From the NCBI GenBank assembly GCA_020354045.1, contig CP070639.1, positions 3,302,431 through 3,337,177 of the forward strand: a DNA stretch of 34,747 bases, in the 5' to 3' direction. This DNA is from Anaerolineales bacterium (GTDB taxonomy: Bacteria; Chloroflexota; Anaerolineae; Anaerolineales; UBA4823). The position numbers and the translations under genes were made by a program. Positions within the stretch are counted from its first letter, which is position 1. Every line of letters starts with the position of its first letter. A model generated the notes under the pieces. That model had not been told where the DNA came from. It was given only the letters and a program-made list of their open reading frames with translations, and did no database searches. Positions 1-9,897 of the stretch are shown piece by piece.

Positions 1-3000
1 GCAATGCCTGCCGCCAATTGTCCCACTGTTGCGAGCCGATCTTGCATCTCGATACGCATCTTCGTCTCACGCTCTTGGGTTACATCCCGCAGTGTAATCG
101 CCCATTGCCTCTCTGTGGTTCCGACAGGGCGTGCTTGCGCTTCAAAAACCCGGGAGGTCGGCGCCTCAATATTAATTTCAATGGGCACCGGGTTCATATG
201 GCGATTAACCAACTCCTGAATACTCAAAGGCCCAAGTTGTAAAACCCGGTTCTTTGGCACATTATTCTCCCTCAGCACTGAAAGAAATTCACGCCCCAGC
301 GGGTTAGCCACTAATAAACGAAAATCAGCATCCAAAAATATAACCCCAGTTGGCAGGTGTTCAACGAGGCTCTCTAATCTTTTTTGTTCTGCAATTAATT
401 TGGAGCTAAGGCGCTGAATTGCTGTGGCCGCCTGGTTAGCAAATGTGTTCAACAGGCGGTTTTGTTCTATGCTAAATTCTTGCTCTCGTTCACTACCGGT
501 CATTAATAATCCGACCATGTTGCCGGATATATTGATAGCAGCTATTGTCCTGGCACCCAGCTTGCTTATAACAGGTTTGCCATTTTTCCGCCCACCTGAT
601 GGGATCAACGTTACCGGAGTAATCGTATCTTGAGCATTCCATATAAGCTGGTCCGGATACAAATCCTTACAATAATCTCTCATCTCCTCAAATAATCCCT
701 TGGAAATTTGACGGGCTGCATCATAAGCAATCCAATTGTGCCCATCCATTGTCAAATATCCCAAAACCAGATCACAATTCATAGCTGTACGCAGGTGCTG
801 TAGCAATATTGCTAATAGGTCCTCATAAGAAAGCACAAAGCCGATCTGCTGGCTGAGCTCATATAGTTCAACCAGCTCTGCTGTTCGCTGTGCTACAAGG
901 TGTTCCAAATTATCGGCATGCTGTCTCACCCGCTCATAAAGCACTGCATTCTCCAGCGCAATCGAGATTTGTCCAGCCAGCAACTTCAATAGATCCCGAT
1001 CTTGCTCAGTCAATTGGTTGGGATGATCTGATTCAATGTTGATCACACCAATGACGACTTTACCATTCAAAATTGGGACGGCTAGTTCAGCAATCGTTTC
1101 CTCTGCCCCCGGTAGGAAATCGGGGTCTTTGGTCACATCTTTTATAAGAGCAATCTCACCAGTGCGAGCCACTCTTCCAACCACACCGTCTTTTAGTGAC
1201 AGTTTAGAGTTCAATCGCTTAGTGCCATGATAGGACTTTTGAATTAATGTGTCACTTTCAACCAGGAAAATCTCCGCATGAGGATATCCCAATCTCTGTA
1301 CGAGTTTTTCAATCACCTCATCAAGCAGTTCCTGTACATCCAGACGTTGGCTAAAAGTTAATGCCAGATTTTGAATCAGTGTCATTTCAGCCAAACGTCG
1401 GTCCACTTCCTGGTAGCGCCGCGCATTGGATAATGCCAGGCCGACTTCTCGACAGATAGCAATAAGTAGATCAAGATGATTCGGTGAGAATGCAGCAAAT
1501 TCCATGTGCAATACACTTAACACCCCGAGTAAACGCTCCTCAGCCATAATGGGGGCGATAATTGCAGAGCACACATCTTGGTCTACCATATCAACGTGCA
1601 TCCAACGAGAATCTTCTAAAACATTAGGGACGTATACCGCTTCCCGATTTTTCAGGACCCACCCGGCTAACCCATCCCCAGAATGAAGCCAAACTTGGCG
1701 GTTGAATACCTCCAGGTCAACCTCTGCACGACCGTAAATAGCATATAACCTCAGGCGATCTTCTGCCTCAGAATAAAGAAATGCTTGCCCCACCAGACCA
1801 TCCAGAGCTTGACAGGTCAGCGAGATGGCACGCTCTAATATCTCAATGGGGTCCAGGCTTGCAGCCAGTTCTCTGCCCACTTCGTAAAGCAGGCTCAAAT
1901 GGTGTCGCTCTCTGGCAGCCAATTCATAAAGCCTGGCGTTTTCAATGGCTATTGCAGCCTGATTGGCAAAAGTCTCGGCATGCACAGCATCCACTTCATT
2001 GTAGGCATTAACAGAGCAACTATCCAAAGTAATATAACCAATCACCTCTCCACGCACGATGAGAGGCACACCCATCCAGTCATGTATATGGTAAGTGTTT
2101 TCCCATTTCTTGAAACGGGGGTCAGCTTGAGCATCCTGCAATACGAGTGGCTTGCCAGTTCTGTGAATATGCCGGCAAAGCACCTCTTCCCCCGTGTATC
2201 TTTTCCCGATCATTTCTTGTTCAGTCGGGAAGCCTCTCGCAGCCACAACACGCAAGTCACTCCCATCCAACAGAAAGATCGTTGAGCTATCAAAGGGAAC
2301 AACCTCTTCCAGATGAGACAATATCGCCTCTAATACTTTTTCTAGCTCTAATGTCGAAGCAAGTCCTGCAGTAAACTTGCCCAGATTTTCTGCAACCAGG
2401 CGTCGCTTGCGTTCAACCTGTAGCAAATGCGCATTCTCAAATGCCACAGAAGCCTGGTTGGCAAACAAAGTCAAGAGATCCAAATCTGCCTGATCGAACC
2501 GTCTGGATATACTCTCGTGCATCACCTGCAATACTCCCAATAATTCTCCTTGCCAGGAGAGGGGTGCGCTCAGGATCGCTCTATATAGTTGATCAACCTC
2601 TAAATCGTGTGCCCGTCCTTCCCAGGTGTGATAATCATTGACAATTATGGGTTGACCGCGGGTTGCTACCCAACCAGCAACATCTTCACCTATCTTGCTT
2701 ACTCTTTCTACATGAGACACTGGCCTAGAACAAATTTCTGCCGCCAGCTTCAATTCTTCAGTCTCAGAATTACATAAATACAATGCACTGCCTTGTGTTT
2801 TGAGTAATTGTGCCGCACGCTCAACAATTTTTTGCAGTAAACAGGAAAATTCATGAGTGGTCGAGATATCCAGGGCAAGATTGTTTAGCGTTGTTAGCTC
2901 ATCGGCTCGGCGACGTACCATGCCTTGAATATAATGTTGCTCCGTAACATCGCGGACGACACTGCACATCATAAAACCAGTTTCCGTAGGTATTGGAAAA

Positions 3001-4334
3001 TTGATCTCCTGGATGGTACGCTGTTGACCATTTTGTCTCTGGATTTTTTGTTCTGCAATCGTGTTCAACCATGGTGTCTCACCATGCATCAAGCATTGCT
3101 GTGCATTTTCCTTGAAGGTTTCAAAAATCACCTCTTTAGCTTCAGAATCCGGGATTAAATCAGAGCGAACATCCCAAATTTTGCGCCCAATTACCTTGTT
3201 CTGTTGCCAACCAGTGATTTGTTCCAGCCCAATATTCCACTCAATGACCTTACCCTGCTCGTCTGCCAGGAGGATCCCATCGGTAGAGTTATGAACGATG
3301 CTGCGGAATTTTCTTTCACTGTCTTGTAATGCAATTTCCATCCGCTTGCGTTCTGTGACATCAAAAGCAGTCCCAAGGATAGCCGAATCTCCCTCGTAAT
3401 TGATTGTCACTGAACGGAAGTCAACCCAGCGAATCTCTCCATCACTTCTTAGAATTCTAAATTCATAACGCTGTTCAAACTCATTATTTTGCTGACCCAA
3501 CTGTCCGGTTTGCCTGAATAAATCCTGGTCATCAGGATATATCACCTCCCAGAAATTCATCGCAAGCAATTTCTCCCGGCTATAGCCAGTCAAAGCCTCC
3601 ATCGCCGCGTTGACGTAACGGATTTTCACCTCCTGGCAAATAAATATAGCCGAAGCAGCGTTCTCCGTGAGTGCCATGAATTTGGCCCCGCTCTCTCGCA
3701 GCGCTTTTTCTACCCGGATTCGCTCATTAGCCTCCACTTGCATGGCTGTAAACAGGCGGGCATTATCTATTGCCACTGCAAGCTGATTAGCAAAAGCCTG
3801 CACTACTGGTACATCATCGGGGGCAAGTCCCGCGCCAACAACATTCAAAACACCAATGGGGCTATCTAGGGATTTAAGTGGTGCATAAATTGCAGGATTT
3901 GCCCCCAGCAACTCAACAATCTTTCCTGCAAATCGGCGCGCTGCAGCCGGGAGGATCTGAACAAGCACACCACTGCTTTGAGGTAAGAAAACGGACTTAC
4001 CCTCTTCTATGACCTGCCGGTAAACATCCACTTGACTAGAAGGGAAAGTGTATCCCTCAATCCGAAGCCCAGTTAGATTTTCAAGCCTTGTTAATAATTT
4101 ACCTCGCGGTGCGAAGGCCCGAATGAACAGGTTTTCACCCCGTTCATCGAGCAAGCTAATTCCTCCCCTTAAACCCAATTTATCAAGTTGCTGGCAAAAG
4201 ACGTTAAAAACTTCCGTTTCAGATCGAGCGCTCATCTGCAATAAAGCAGAGGCATCGTTTAATACCAAAAGCAGTTCATACCTGCCAGCCGGTTGACAAG
4301 CAGTTTTTGATACAGTTTTTTTTCTAAATATCAC
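1..4334 (-). CDS. Multi-GAF/PAS sensor histidine kinase, C-terminus cut by window edge
   Basis: The reverse strand is open from a GTG at 4334 to the left edge (at least 1444 residues). Translation shows, in order: GAF (about 20-185), PAS (211-318) ending in a DVTERKRME-type linker, PAS (336-458), five GAF domains in a row (about 478-635, 641-802, 808-975, 978-1135, 1148-1305), a third PAS (1311-1425), then DRLATVGQLAAGI, the start of a HisKA dimerisation helix. The phospho-accepting His and the ATPase domain lie outside the window. No membrane segment is seen, so it is probably a cytoplasmic sensor; ligands cannot be read from sequence. No ATG lies near the N-terminus; the GTG has AAGG six bases upstream and a TATAAT 33-40 bases upstream, which decides the start. 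A response regulator may lie beyond the window. The family call is firm; the signal is unknown. Confidence 0.9.
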   Translation of the reverse strand, partial: MIFRKKTVSKTACQPAGRYELLLVLNDASALLQMSARSETEVFNVFCQQLDKLGLRGGISLLDERGENLFIRAFAPRGKLLTRLENLTGLRIEGYTFPSSQVDVYRQVIEEGKSVFLPQSSGVLVQILPAAARRFAGKIVELLGANPAIYAPLKSLDSPIGVLNVVGAGLAPDDVPVVQAFANQLAVAIDNARLFTAMQVEANERIRVEKALRESGAKFMALTENAASAIFICQEVKIRYVNAAMEALTGYSREKLLAMNFWEVIYPDDQDLFRQTGQLGQQNNEFEQRYEFRILRSDGEIRWVDFRSVTINYEGDSAILGTAFDVTERKRMEIALQDSERKFRSIVHNSTDGILLADEQGKVIEWNIGLEQITGWQQNKVIGRKIWDVRSDLIPDSEAKEVIFETFKENAQQCLMHGETPWLNTIAEQKIQRQNGQQRTIQEINFPIPTETGFMMCSVVRDVTEQHYIQGMVRRRADELTTLNNLALDISTTHEFSCLLQKIVERAAQLLKTQGSALYLCNSETEELKLAAEICSRPVSHVERVSKIGEDVAGWVATRGQPIIVNDYHTWEGRAHDLEVDQLYRAILSAPLSWQGELLGVLQVMHESISRRFDQADLDLLTLFANQASVAFENAHLLQVERKRRLVAENLGKFTAGLASTLELEKVLEAILSHLEEVVPFDSSTIFLLDGSDLRVVAARGFPTEQEMIGKRYTGEEVLCRHIHRTGKPLVLQDAQADPRFKKWENTYHIHDWMGVPLIVRGEVIGYITLDSCSVNAYNEVDAVHAETFANQAAIAIENARLYELAARERHHLSLLYEVGRELAASLDPIEILERAISLTCQALDGLVGQAFLYSEAEDRLRLYAIYGRAEVDLEVFNRQVWLHSGDGLAGWVLKNREAVYVPNVLEDSRWMHVDMVDQDVCSAIIAPIMAEERLLGVLSVLHMEFAAFSPNHLDLLIAICREVGLALSNARRYQEVDRRLAEMTLIQNLALTFSQRLDVQELLDEVIEKLVQRLGYPHAEIFLVESDTLIQKSYHGTKRLNSKLSLKDGVVGRVARTGEIALIKDVTKDPDFLPGAEETIAELAVPILNGKVVIGVINIESDHPNQLTEQDRDLLKLLAGQISIALENAVLYERVRQHADNLEHLVAQRTAELVELYELSQQIGFVLSYEDLLAILLQHLRTAMNCDLVLGYLTMDGHNWIAYDAARQISKGLFEEMRDYCKDLYPDQLIWNAQDTITPVTLIPSGGRKNGKPVISKLGARTIAAINISGNMVGLLMTGSEREQEFSIEQNRLLNTFANQAATAIQRLSSKLIAEQKRLESLVEHLPTGVIFLDADFRLLVANPLGREFLSVLRENNVPKNRVLQLGPLSIQELVNRHMNPVPIEINIEAPTSRVFEAQARPVGTTERQWAITLRDVTQERETKMRIEMQDRLATVGQLAAGI

Positions 4335-4373
4335 CTTTATCCTTGATCTCCCCGAATTCTTCTGGATGATCGT

Positions 4374-4379
4374 ATTATA
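4374..4379 (-). promoter_or_regulatory. -10 box of the sensor-kinase promoter
   Basis: A perfect TATAAT on the reverse strand, with transcription expected to begin about 33 nt before the GTG start. No convincing -35 hexamer is present at 16-18 bp, so an activator or a weak promoter is possible. The rest of the 271-bp gap 4335-4605 holds only the fhs terminator. Confidence 0.4.
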
Positions 4380-4551
4380 GAAGATATATGTTGAAACTCT
4401 CCTTACGGTTTTCTTTGTTTTAGAACCAATTTGTGGTTCATCCGAGCTTGTTGTGGATCGCCTCTGAGAGATTATTTTTCGAATCGGTCAAATTAAGAGA
4501 AGAGGTTAATCGCAAAATAAAGTGCAAAATATTGACGATTAAATAAATAAA

Positions 4552-4580
4552 GGCGCATGGCAATAGTGCTGCCATGCGCC
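4552..4580 (-). terminator. Rho-independent terminator of fhs
   Basis: A perfect 11-bp stem (GGCGCATGGCA with TGCCATGCGCC) around a 7-nt loop lies 26 bp after the fhs stop. On the reverse strand it is followed by a U-rich TTTATTTATTTAA tract. It separates fhs from the sensor kinase, which therefore needs its own promoter. Confidence 0.85.
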
Positions 4581-4605
4581 AATTTTTATCCTTCTGTTGA
4601 ATATC

Positions 4606-6531
4606 TTAGAACAAACCAAGCACGCGCCCGGTTTCCAGGTCCACGTCGACATCATAAAAAACAGGACGGGTCGGCAGTCCGGGCATGGTGCGCATCTCCC
4701 CTAGTAGCGGGTACAGGAAGCCAGCGCCTACAGAGGCGCGAATATCTCGGATAGGCACGCGAAAGCCCTTTGGCACGCCTTTCAGGTTAGGATCGTGGCT
4801 CAGGCTGAGATGGGTTTTAGCCATACACAATGGCAAATTATCAAATCCCAGGCGAGTATAAAGCTCAATCTTGGCTTCCGCCTCGGGGAGATAATCCACA
4901 CCATCTGCCCCATAGATCTCTTTGCATATGACCTCGATCTTTTCCTTGATGGACATATCAAGCGGGTACAGGAATTCGAAGTTGCTTGGTTTTTCAGCCG
5001 CTCGCACCACCGCTTCTGCCAATTTTTCTGCACCTTTTCCGCCATGCATCCAATGTGTGGATACGACAGCATCCTCAGCACCAGCTTCAATAGCTGCCTC
5101 TCTCACCAGTTCTACTTCAGCTTTAGTGTCCGTTGCAAATGAGTTTACGGCTACTACTACTGGTATACCAAATCTGAGTGCGTTCTTGATGTGGTGCTGC
5201 AGATTTGGTAATCCAGCTCGTAACAGGTCGAGATTCTCTTCAGTATAAGCTGGATCTAATGGTTTGCCTGCTACCACCTTCGGTCCTCCACCATGCATCT
5301 TCAAAGCACGCACGGTTGCTACCAACACTACCACGTTGGGTATCAATCCCGAATAGCGGCATTTGATATTGAAGAACTTTTCCATGCCAATATCGGCACC
5401 AAAACCCGACTCTGTCACTACGTAATCAGCCAGTTTCAAGGCGATTCGGTCTGCAATAATGGAGCTATTACCGTGAGCAATGTTAGCGAAGGGACCAGCA
5501 TGTACGAACACCGCTGTGCCTTCCAAGGTCTGCATCAATGTAGGTTTGATTGCGTCTTTCATTAGAACGGTCATGGCACCGGCCACCCCCAGGTCTTCAG
5601 CTGTGACAGCCTGACCAGCCCTGTTAGTACCGATGACAATCCGACCAAAGCGTTCACGCATATCAGCCAGATCTGTTGTTAAAGCCAGTATCGCCATAAT
5701 TTCACTGGCAACAGTGATGTCATAACCAGTCTCGCGCGTCATTCCTTTTTCTTCTGGTCCCTGACCAATAGTGATTGTGCGCAAGAAGCGGTCATTCGTA
5801 TCCACCACCCGCCGCCAGGTGACGCTGTTTGGGTCAATATCGAGACGGGCAAAGCGGCTGCGCTCTTCAGGCGTCAGGTCATTCGGTTCAGTTTTATCAA
5901 TGCCTAATTTTTTCAAGCGACGCAGCATAGATGGGGAAAAGTAGCGATTGCCTTCCTTGTCTGGCGGGCATAAGCGTTCAAAAAGTGCCTCGTCAGATTG
6001 CCGAGATTCGTGGAAGATGCGCACGTCAATGGCTGCAGCTAACAGGTTATTGGCAGCCGTGATGGCATGGATATCGCCCGTCAGGTGGAGATTGAAGTCC
6101 TCCATGGGGATCACCTGGCTGTAACCACCTCCTGCAGCACCGCCTTTAATGCCGAAAGTTGGTCCCTGGCTTGGTTGGCGGATACATGTAAAAACACGCT
6201 TACCAAGATGAGCCCCAAGCGCCTGGCTCAACCCCACCATCGTCGTGCTTTTCCCCTCCCCTAGTGGTGTTGGTGTAATCGCAGTGACATCAACATATAT
6301 ACCATCCGGCACATCCTTTAGTCGCTTTAATACATCCAGACGCACCTTTGCTTTAAAATTGCCATGCAACTCGATTTCATCTGGACGTAGGCCAACTTCT
6401 TCTACGACCTGTGCAATTGGTTTTAGTTCAGCTTCCTGTGCAATGTCAATATCCGATGGAACTGGGTCCCGGAGCTTTATCTTTGTTGGTGTGAAGATTC
6501 GCAGGCCTGGATAATTCTTTGCTGTGCTCAT
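4606..6531 (-). CDS. fhs: Formate-tetrahydrofolate ligase, long eukaryote-like type
   Basis: 641 residues. Makes 10-formyl-THF from formate, THF and ATP, in the cytoplasm; a key step of the Wood-Ljungdahl methyl branch and of one-carbon supply. The P-loop [10 protein letters not shown] lies near residue 90, followed by [20 protein letters not shown], the [14 protein letters not shown] block, [11 protein letters not shown] and a C-terminal [17 protein letters not shown]. Common bacterial enzymes are near 555 residues; this one carries the extra segment ([18 protein letters not shown]) and end sequence that I recall from the synthetase domain of eukaryotic C1-THF synthase (MTHFD1). It is monofunctional: no dehydrogenase/cyclohydrolase domain is fused. 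The ATG has a GGGAGA Shine-Dalgarno. It lies 77 bp downstream of the universal stress gene and ends at a strong terminator. Confidence 0.97.
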   Translation of the reverse strand: MSTAKNYPGLRIFTPTKIKLRDPVPSDIDIAQEAELKPIAQVVEEVGLRPDEIELHGNFKAKVRLDVLKRLKDVPDGIYVDVTAITPTPLGEGKSTTMVGLSQALGAHLGKRVFTCIRQPSQGPTFGIKGGAAGGGYSQVIPMEDFNLHLTGDIHAITAANNLLAAAIDVRIFHESRQSDEALFERLCPPDKEGNRYFSPSMLRRLKKLGIDKTEPNDLTPEERSRFARLDIDPNSVTWRRVVDTNDRFLRTITIGQGPEEKGMTRETGYDITVASEIMAILALTTDLADMRERFGRIVIGTNRAGQAVTAEDLGVAGAMTVLMKDAIKPTLMQTLEGTAVFVHAGPFANIAHGNSSIIADRIALKLADYVVTESGFGADIGMEKFFNIKCRYSGLIPNVVVLVATVRALKMHGGGPKVVAGKPLDPAYTEENLDLLRAGLPNLQHHIKNALRFGIPVVVAVNSFATDTKAEVELVREAAIEAGAEDAVVSTHWMHGGKGAEKLAEAVVRAAEKPSNFEFLYPLDMSIKEKIEVICKEIYGADGVDYLPEAEAKIELYTRLGFDNLPLCMAKTHLSLSHDPNLKGVPKGFRVPIRDIRASVGAGFLYPLLGEMRTMPGLPTRPVFYDVDVDLETGRVLGLF

Positions 6532-6569
6532 GGTCTCTCCCTTTCATATGGATTTTAGTTAACGTTTCT

Positions 6570-6598
6570 ATTGTGACATTTTTCCCTTACTTAATCAA
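6570..6598 (-). promoter_or_regulatory. Possible fhs promoter
   Basis: On the reverse strand TTGATT (6593-6598) and CACAAT (6570-6575) are 17 bp apart, each matching 4 of 6 consensus bases, in the short gap upstream of fhs. A small TCCCTT/AAGGGA stem overlaps it. This is a weak prediction. Confidence 0.3.
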
Positions 6599-6608
6599 GG
6601 GACGCATA

Positions 6609-7505
6609 TCATTTTCGGTCATGCTGAGTGTCATGATTTCTTGCCCATTTGATTTCCCAGGGTGCCGGTCTATGCTGGAAACGCACGGTCACGACAGGGC
6701 ATGTGATCGCTTCAGCTACTTCTGCCGTTACATTCGGCATAAAAATATGCCTTAAACTATACGCGCTGTAGGGAGAGCCTAAACCGACCAAATCATATTG
6801 CCCACGCAGGATTTCCTCCAGAATTTCATGTACTGGACTCCCATGTCGAATTTTAAGGTAAACACTGAGGCCGGCAGATTCAAACCTGGCTTTAGCTTGA
6901 CGCAGATTACGTCCCTGCGGAGTATCTGTCTCGTATATCGTGTCCCAATGATCCACGATATCACGGGAGATCGGATATCGATAAGATACCGGCTCAACGA
7001 TGTGAAGTAGAGTAACTTTGGCACCTGTGATCTTCGCAAGGCTTAGACATAGACTTTGTACACTCGTGCTGTACCCCAAGCCGCCCATACACACCAGGAT
7101 ATTCTCTAGTCTCGTCCTGGTTTCCCGTACATAGAAAATGGGTGTCTCAACCCTCGACAAAATCCGGCGGAATGAGCGCCCCTGAAAGATTCGCATCCAG
7201 GTTGGTCGACCCAATGGTCCAACTACAGTAATAAAATCCCGACTGGCAGTCAGTCTTGGAATTACAATTGAGCTTCTCCCAGATTCATATTGCACCAAAT
7301 GTGGGATACCTTGTTCCTTTAGTCTCGCAGAAGTTTGGTTTATCAATTTAACGAGCCGCTCTTCTTCCTGATAACCCTCCAATATACCGAGCAAGATAAC
7401 CGGTATTCTCAGGATTTTGGCTATCCAGACACCATATTCAAGCGCAGCATAGGAAGCAGGGTCTCCATTTGTGCACAAAAGCAGCTGAAGATTTTTTTGG
7501 TTCAT
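6609..7505 (-). CDS. Tandem-domain universal stress protein
   Basis: 298 residues forming two UspA-like alpha/beta halves (about 1-127 and 132-275). The first half begins LQLLLCTNGDPAS and holds a G96-xx-G99-(9)-G109 arrangement close to the ATP-binding motif, though the usual Ser/Thr after the last Gly is Arg. The second half (ENILVCMGGLGYS ... LVGLGSPYSAY) lacks the motif, so ATP binding there is doubtful. Such proteins are cytoplasmic stress factors with no assigned reaction. The ATG overlaps the stop codon of the ChrA-like gene by 4 nt (ATGA), so the two are translationally coupled. Any link between stress response and the transporter is inferred only from this coupling. Confidence 0.88.
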   Translation of the reverse strand: MNQKNLQLLLCTNGDPASYAALEYGVWIAKILRIPVILLGILEGYQEEERLVKLINQTSARLKEQGIPHLVQYESGRSSIVIPRLTASRDFITVVGPLGRPTWMRIFQGRSFRRILSRVETPIFYVRETRTRLENILVCMGGLGYSTSVQSLCLSLAKITGAKVTLLHIVEPVSYRYPISRDIVDHWDTIYETDTPQGRNLRQAKARFESAGLSVYLKIRHGSPVHEILEEILRGQYDLVGLGSPYSAYSLRHIFMPNVTAEVAEAITCPVVTVRFQHRPAPWEIKWARNHDTQHDRK

Positions 7506-8020
7506 CGAAAAAAGACAATCCCTACCACACCTGCAGCAGCCAGCACAAGCGGTGGCGGTACTTTTAAGAGATATGCTAAAAGGCTGGCAGCAGCAATACC
7601 CAATGTGATTGTATTTAAATCCTTCTCTTCACCCTGAAACACCTGCCACGCCACAACAATCATCAATACTGCTACTGCTGGTCCAAGCCCACGTACAAAA
7701 TTTCCCACCCAGGCCTCGCCTCGTAATCGTTGCAGCACAGATACGATCGTAAGCATCAAGACGGTTGGTGGTAGGATAGACCCGAGTAAAGCCGCCAGGG
7801 AACCTGGCACACCACCCGCAGTGTAGCCCACAAACATAGCCAGCTGTAATGCATCACTTCCTGGTAAAACACTGGAAAATCCAACCGCCTCTACAAATTC
7901 CGACTCAGTCATCAGTTTACCGACCACCTCTTTGTACAACAAACCAACCGAGGCTGGACCAGAGGTTGAAAGCAAATTAATTTTGATAAACAACCAAAAC
8001 AAAGTAAGCCAGCGTAACAC
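7502..8020 (-). CDS. Half-size chromate transporter family (ChrA) membrane protein
   Basis: 172 residues from the preferred GTG at 8020, which has AGGAG six bases upstream; an upstream in-frame GTG at 8050 gives 182 residues but has no good ribosome site. Hydrophobic, about five or six membrane segments. CHR-family landmarks are a SGPASVG loop near the N-terminus and LPGSDALQLAMFVGY, matching the family's P-G-x-x-x-Q-L-A pattern. Short-chain CHR proteins usually occur as two adjacent genes that pair; here no second half is next to it. The substrate could be chromate, sulfate or another anion. It overlaps the universal stress gene by 4 nt. The 8021-8227 gap upstream, as far as the elp3 stop, shows no clear terminator. 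Confidence 0.8.
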   Translation of the reverse strand: MLRWLTLFWLFIKINLLSTSGPASVGLLYKEVVGKLMTESEFVEAVGFSSVLPGSDALQLAMFVGYTAGGVPGSLAALLGSILPPTVLMLTIVSVLQRLRGEAWVGNFVRGLGPAVAVLMIVVAWQVFQGEEKDLNTITLGIAAASLLAYLLKVPPPLVLAAAGVVGIVFFR

Positions 8021-8227
8021 AATTGACTCCTGTTTAGTGTATTGATCCACCTACCATGCAATCGGATAGTTGTAGCGCAACATTGATTGCTCAGGCTTCT
8101 TGAGAGTAATTTGTGAAAAGAACCTGTGCGCCGTTAGATGTTTACAAGCACGGCTATGCTCAACTTTAAATCGGATTAGGGACTCAGTTGATGCTATAAA
8201 GATATATATTATTTGTCACCTTGGAGG

Positions 8228-9820
8228 CTACAATTCCTTTACCATGTATAAGGATCCCCGCCCAAACCCCTGCCTAAGATAGTACTGTCTGGTTCCAACA
8301 GCGGATATGACAGCTAATCTCTGGTAACCAGCCTTTTTTGCTATATCCTCAGCCCATTCGATTAAGCTTCGACCGAGACCCGCATGCTGTGCAACACCCT
8401 CTTGATCCTCCCCGACTGGCAAAGATTGTCCAAACACATGCACTTCCCGGACCAGCGCAGCCCCAACCAGATCGCTTTGACCAGTACTTGGTGAATTTGC
8501 ACCCGGCAGAGACAATCGCAAGAAGCCAGCTAGTTTGTCATCTGGGGTAACATAACTGAGAAAGTGCTCCACAGCTTCACCCGTATAATAAATGTGGTCT
8601 TCGTTTCTCAATTTTTCTCTAGCGATCTTTTTTCCACGCACTTCTCGACAGCGTATACACTGGCATTTTACTCCCCGGCGCTTCATCTCTCGGTGAACAT
8701 CTTGACGCAAGCTTGTGCGTCGATTACCCGCCACTACGTTATTCGATGGGATGTCGCGTATCACCCGATTTACCCTGCAATAGCGTGGAATCGAGAGTTT
8801 AATATCCGCAATCAAGTGGATCAAGGTTTCAGTAGAGTATGGTTGGAATTCACCCCGCTGCCAGTACTCATATAGCTCTGCATTTGATAGCAGCTGAGTA
8901 GGATATATTTTGATCTCGTCTGGGCAATAACCGTTCCATAATTTCAAAAAATCAGCTCGGTCTGACTCAGGAGTAGCACCTAAGAGATTTGGCATCCAGT
9001 GCAGGACAATCTTAAAACCGGCTGCACGCAAGATGGACACCGCTTGGCGTGTTTCTTCAATTGAATGTCCACGCTTGTTCATTTCAAGGATACGATTATC
9101 CAGGCTTTGCACTCCCATCTGCACTTTAGTCACCCCCAGGGAACGCAACCAGCTTGTCTCGTTGGCGTTGACATGGTCAGGACGTGTCTCAATAACCAGA
9201 CCAACGTTGCGGTGCAGAGCAGTTTCATTGAAGCGCTGTGCCTCCTCTAGGTTTGAAGCCTCGCGTCCATTTAATGCGTCAAAACAGCGTTGTAAAAACC
9301 AAACCTGATACTCCTTGCGGTACGAACTCCAAGTACCTCCCAGCACCAGCAATTCGATTTTGTCCGTTGGATGCCCCACTGCCTCTAGGGCTTCAATACG
9401 CGCCTGCACCTGATTATAGGGGTCGAATTGGTGTTGCAGGGCTCGCATGGCGCCCGGCTCATCTGGCAGGTAGCTCTTCGGCATGCGCACATCGGTCGGG
9501 CAGAAGATACATTTCCCCGGGCATGGGTACGGTTTGGTCAGCACGGTAACGGTGGTAACACCTGATAAAGTTCGCACAGGTTTCATGCGAATACGATCAA
9601 GCACCTCAAGTTCCGACTCCCAGATGCCGTCTTTAACTAGTTCCCGATAAGCCGCTACGAGTACATGCTTGCCAAGGTAGCCACCCTGTGGCAATGGATG
9701 GCGTCGCACTGCATCCGCGACTTTTCGCCCACTGCGCACCTCTTCAAGGACTTTACGAGCCAAAGCCAGCATCTCGGGTGTATGCTGGCGTGCTTCTAGC
9801 CAAACGTTTTGATCTACCAA
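8228..9820 (-). CDS. elp3: Elp3-type tRNA U34 modification enzyme (radical SAM + acetyltransferase)
   Basis: 530 residues. Elp3 makes the carboxymethyl group at C5 of wobble uridine in tRNA from acetyl-CoA, using a radical-SAM and a GNAT-like domain. The radical-SAM iron-sulfur motif is C100-PGK-C104-IF-C107, followed by DEPGAMRALQHQFDPYNQ and LLVLGGTWSSY; the C-terminal third carries the GNAT acetyl-CoA loop QHAGLGRSLIEWAE and GTRQYYLRQGFG. A cysteine-rich segment (CQCIRC, near residue 378) matches the known zinc site region. Length is normal for bacterial and archaeal Elp3; the Dehalococcoides enzyme is well studied. The start is TTG with GAGG five bases upstream. It is divergent from the Trm9-like methyltransferase, 77 bp apart. 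Confidence 0.95.
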   Translation of the reverse strand: MVDQNVWLEARQHTPEMLALARKVLEEVRSGRKVADAVRRHPLPQGGYLGKHVLVAAYRELVKDGIWESELEVLDRIRMKPVRTLSGVTTVTVLTKPYPCPGKCIFCPTDVRMPKSYLPDEPGAMRALQHQFDPYNQVQARIEALEAVGHPTDKIELLVLGGTWSSYRKEYQVWFLQRCFDALNGREASNLEEAQRFNETALHRNVGLVIETRPDHVNANETSWLRSLGVTKVQMGVQSLDNRILEMNKRGHSIEETRQAVSILRAAGFKIVLHWMPNLLGATPESDRADFLKLWNGYCPDEIKIYPTQLLSNAELYEYWQRGEFQPYSTETLIHLIADIKLSIPRYCRVNRVIRDIPSNNVVAGNRRTSLRQDVHREMKRRGVKCQCIRCREVRGKKIAREKLRNEDHIYYTGEAVEHFLSYVTPDDKLAGFLRLSLPGANSPSTGQSDLVGAALVREVHVFGQSLPVGEDQEGVAQHAGLGRSLIEWAEDIAKKAGYQRLAVISAVGTRQYYLRQGFGRGSLYMVKEL

Positions 9821-9885
9821 TGCAACCTCAAACCAATCAAGCGTTTCAGAATTCTAATCAATAAGTGTACCAGACCTTACCAGCG

Positions 9886-9891
9886 TATAAT
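9886..9891 (+). promoter_or_regulatory. -10 box placing the start site at the methyltransferase GTG
   Basis: A perfect TATAAT ends exactly six bases before the GTG at 9898, so the expected +1 is the G of the start codon. No Shine-Dalgarno is possible; the transcript is predicted to be leaderless. No clear -35 hexamer is seen. Confidence 0.55.
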
Positions 9892-9897
9892 TAACCT

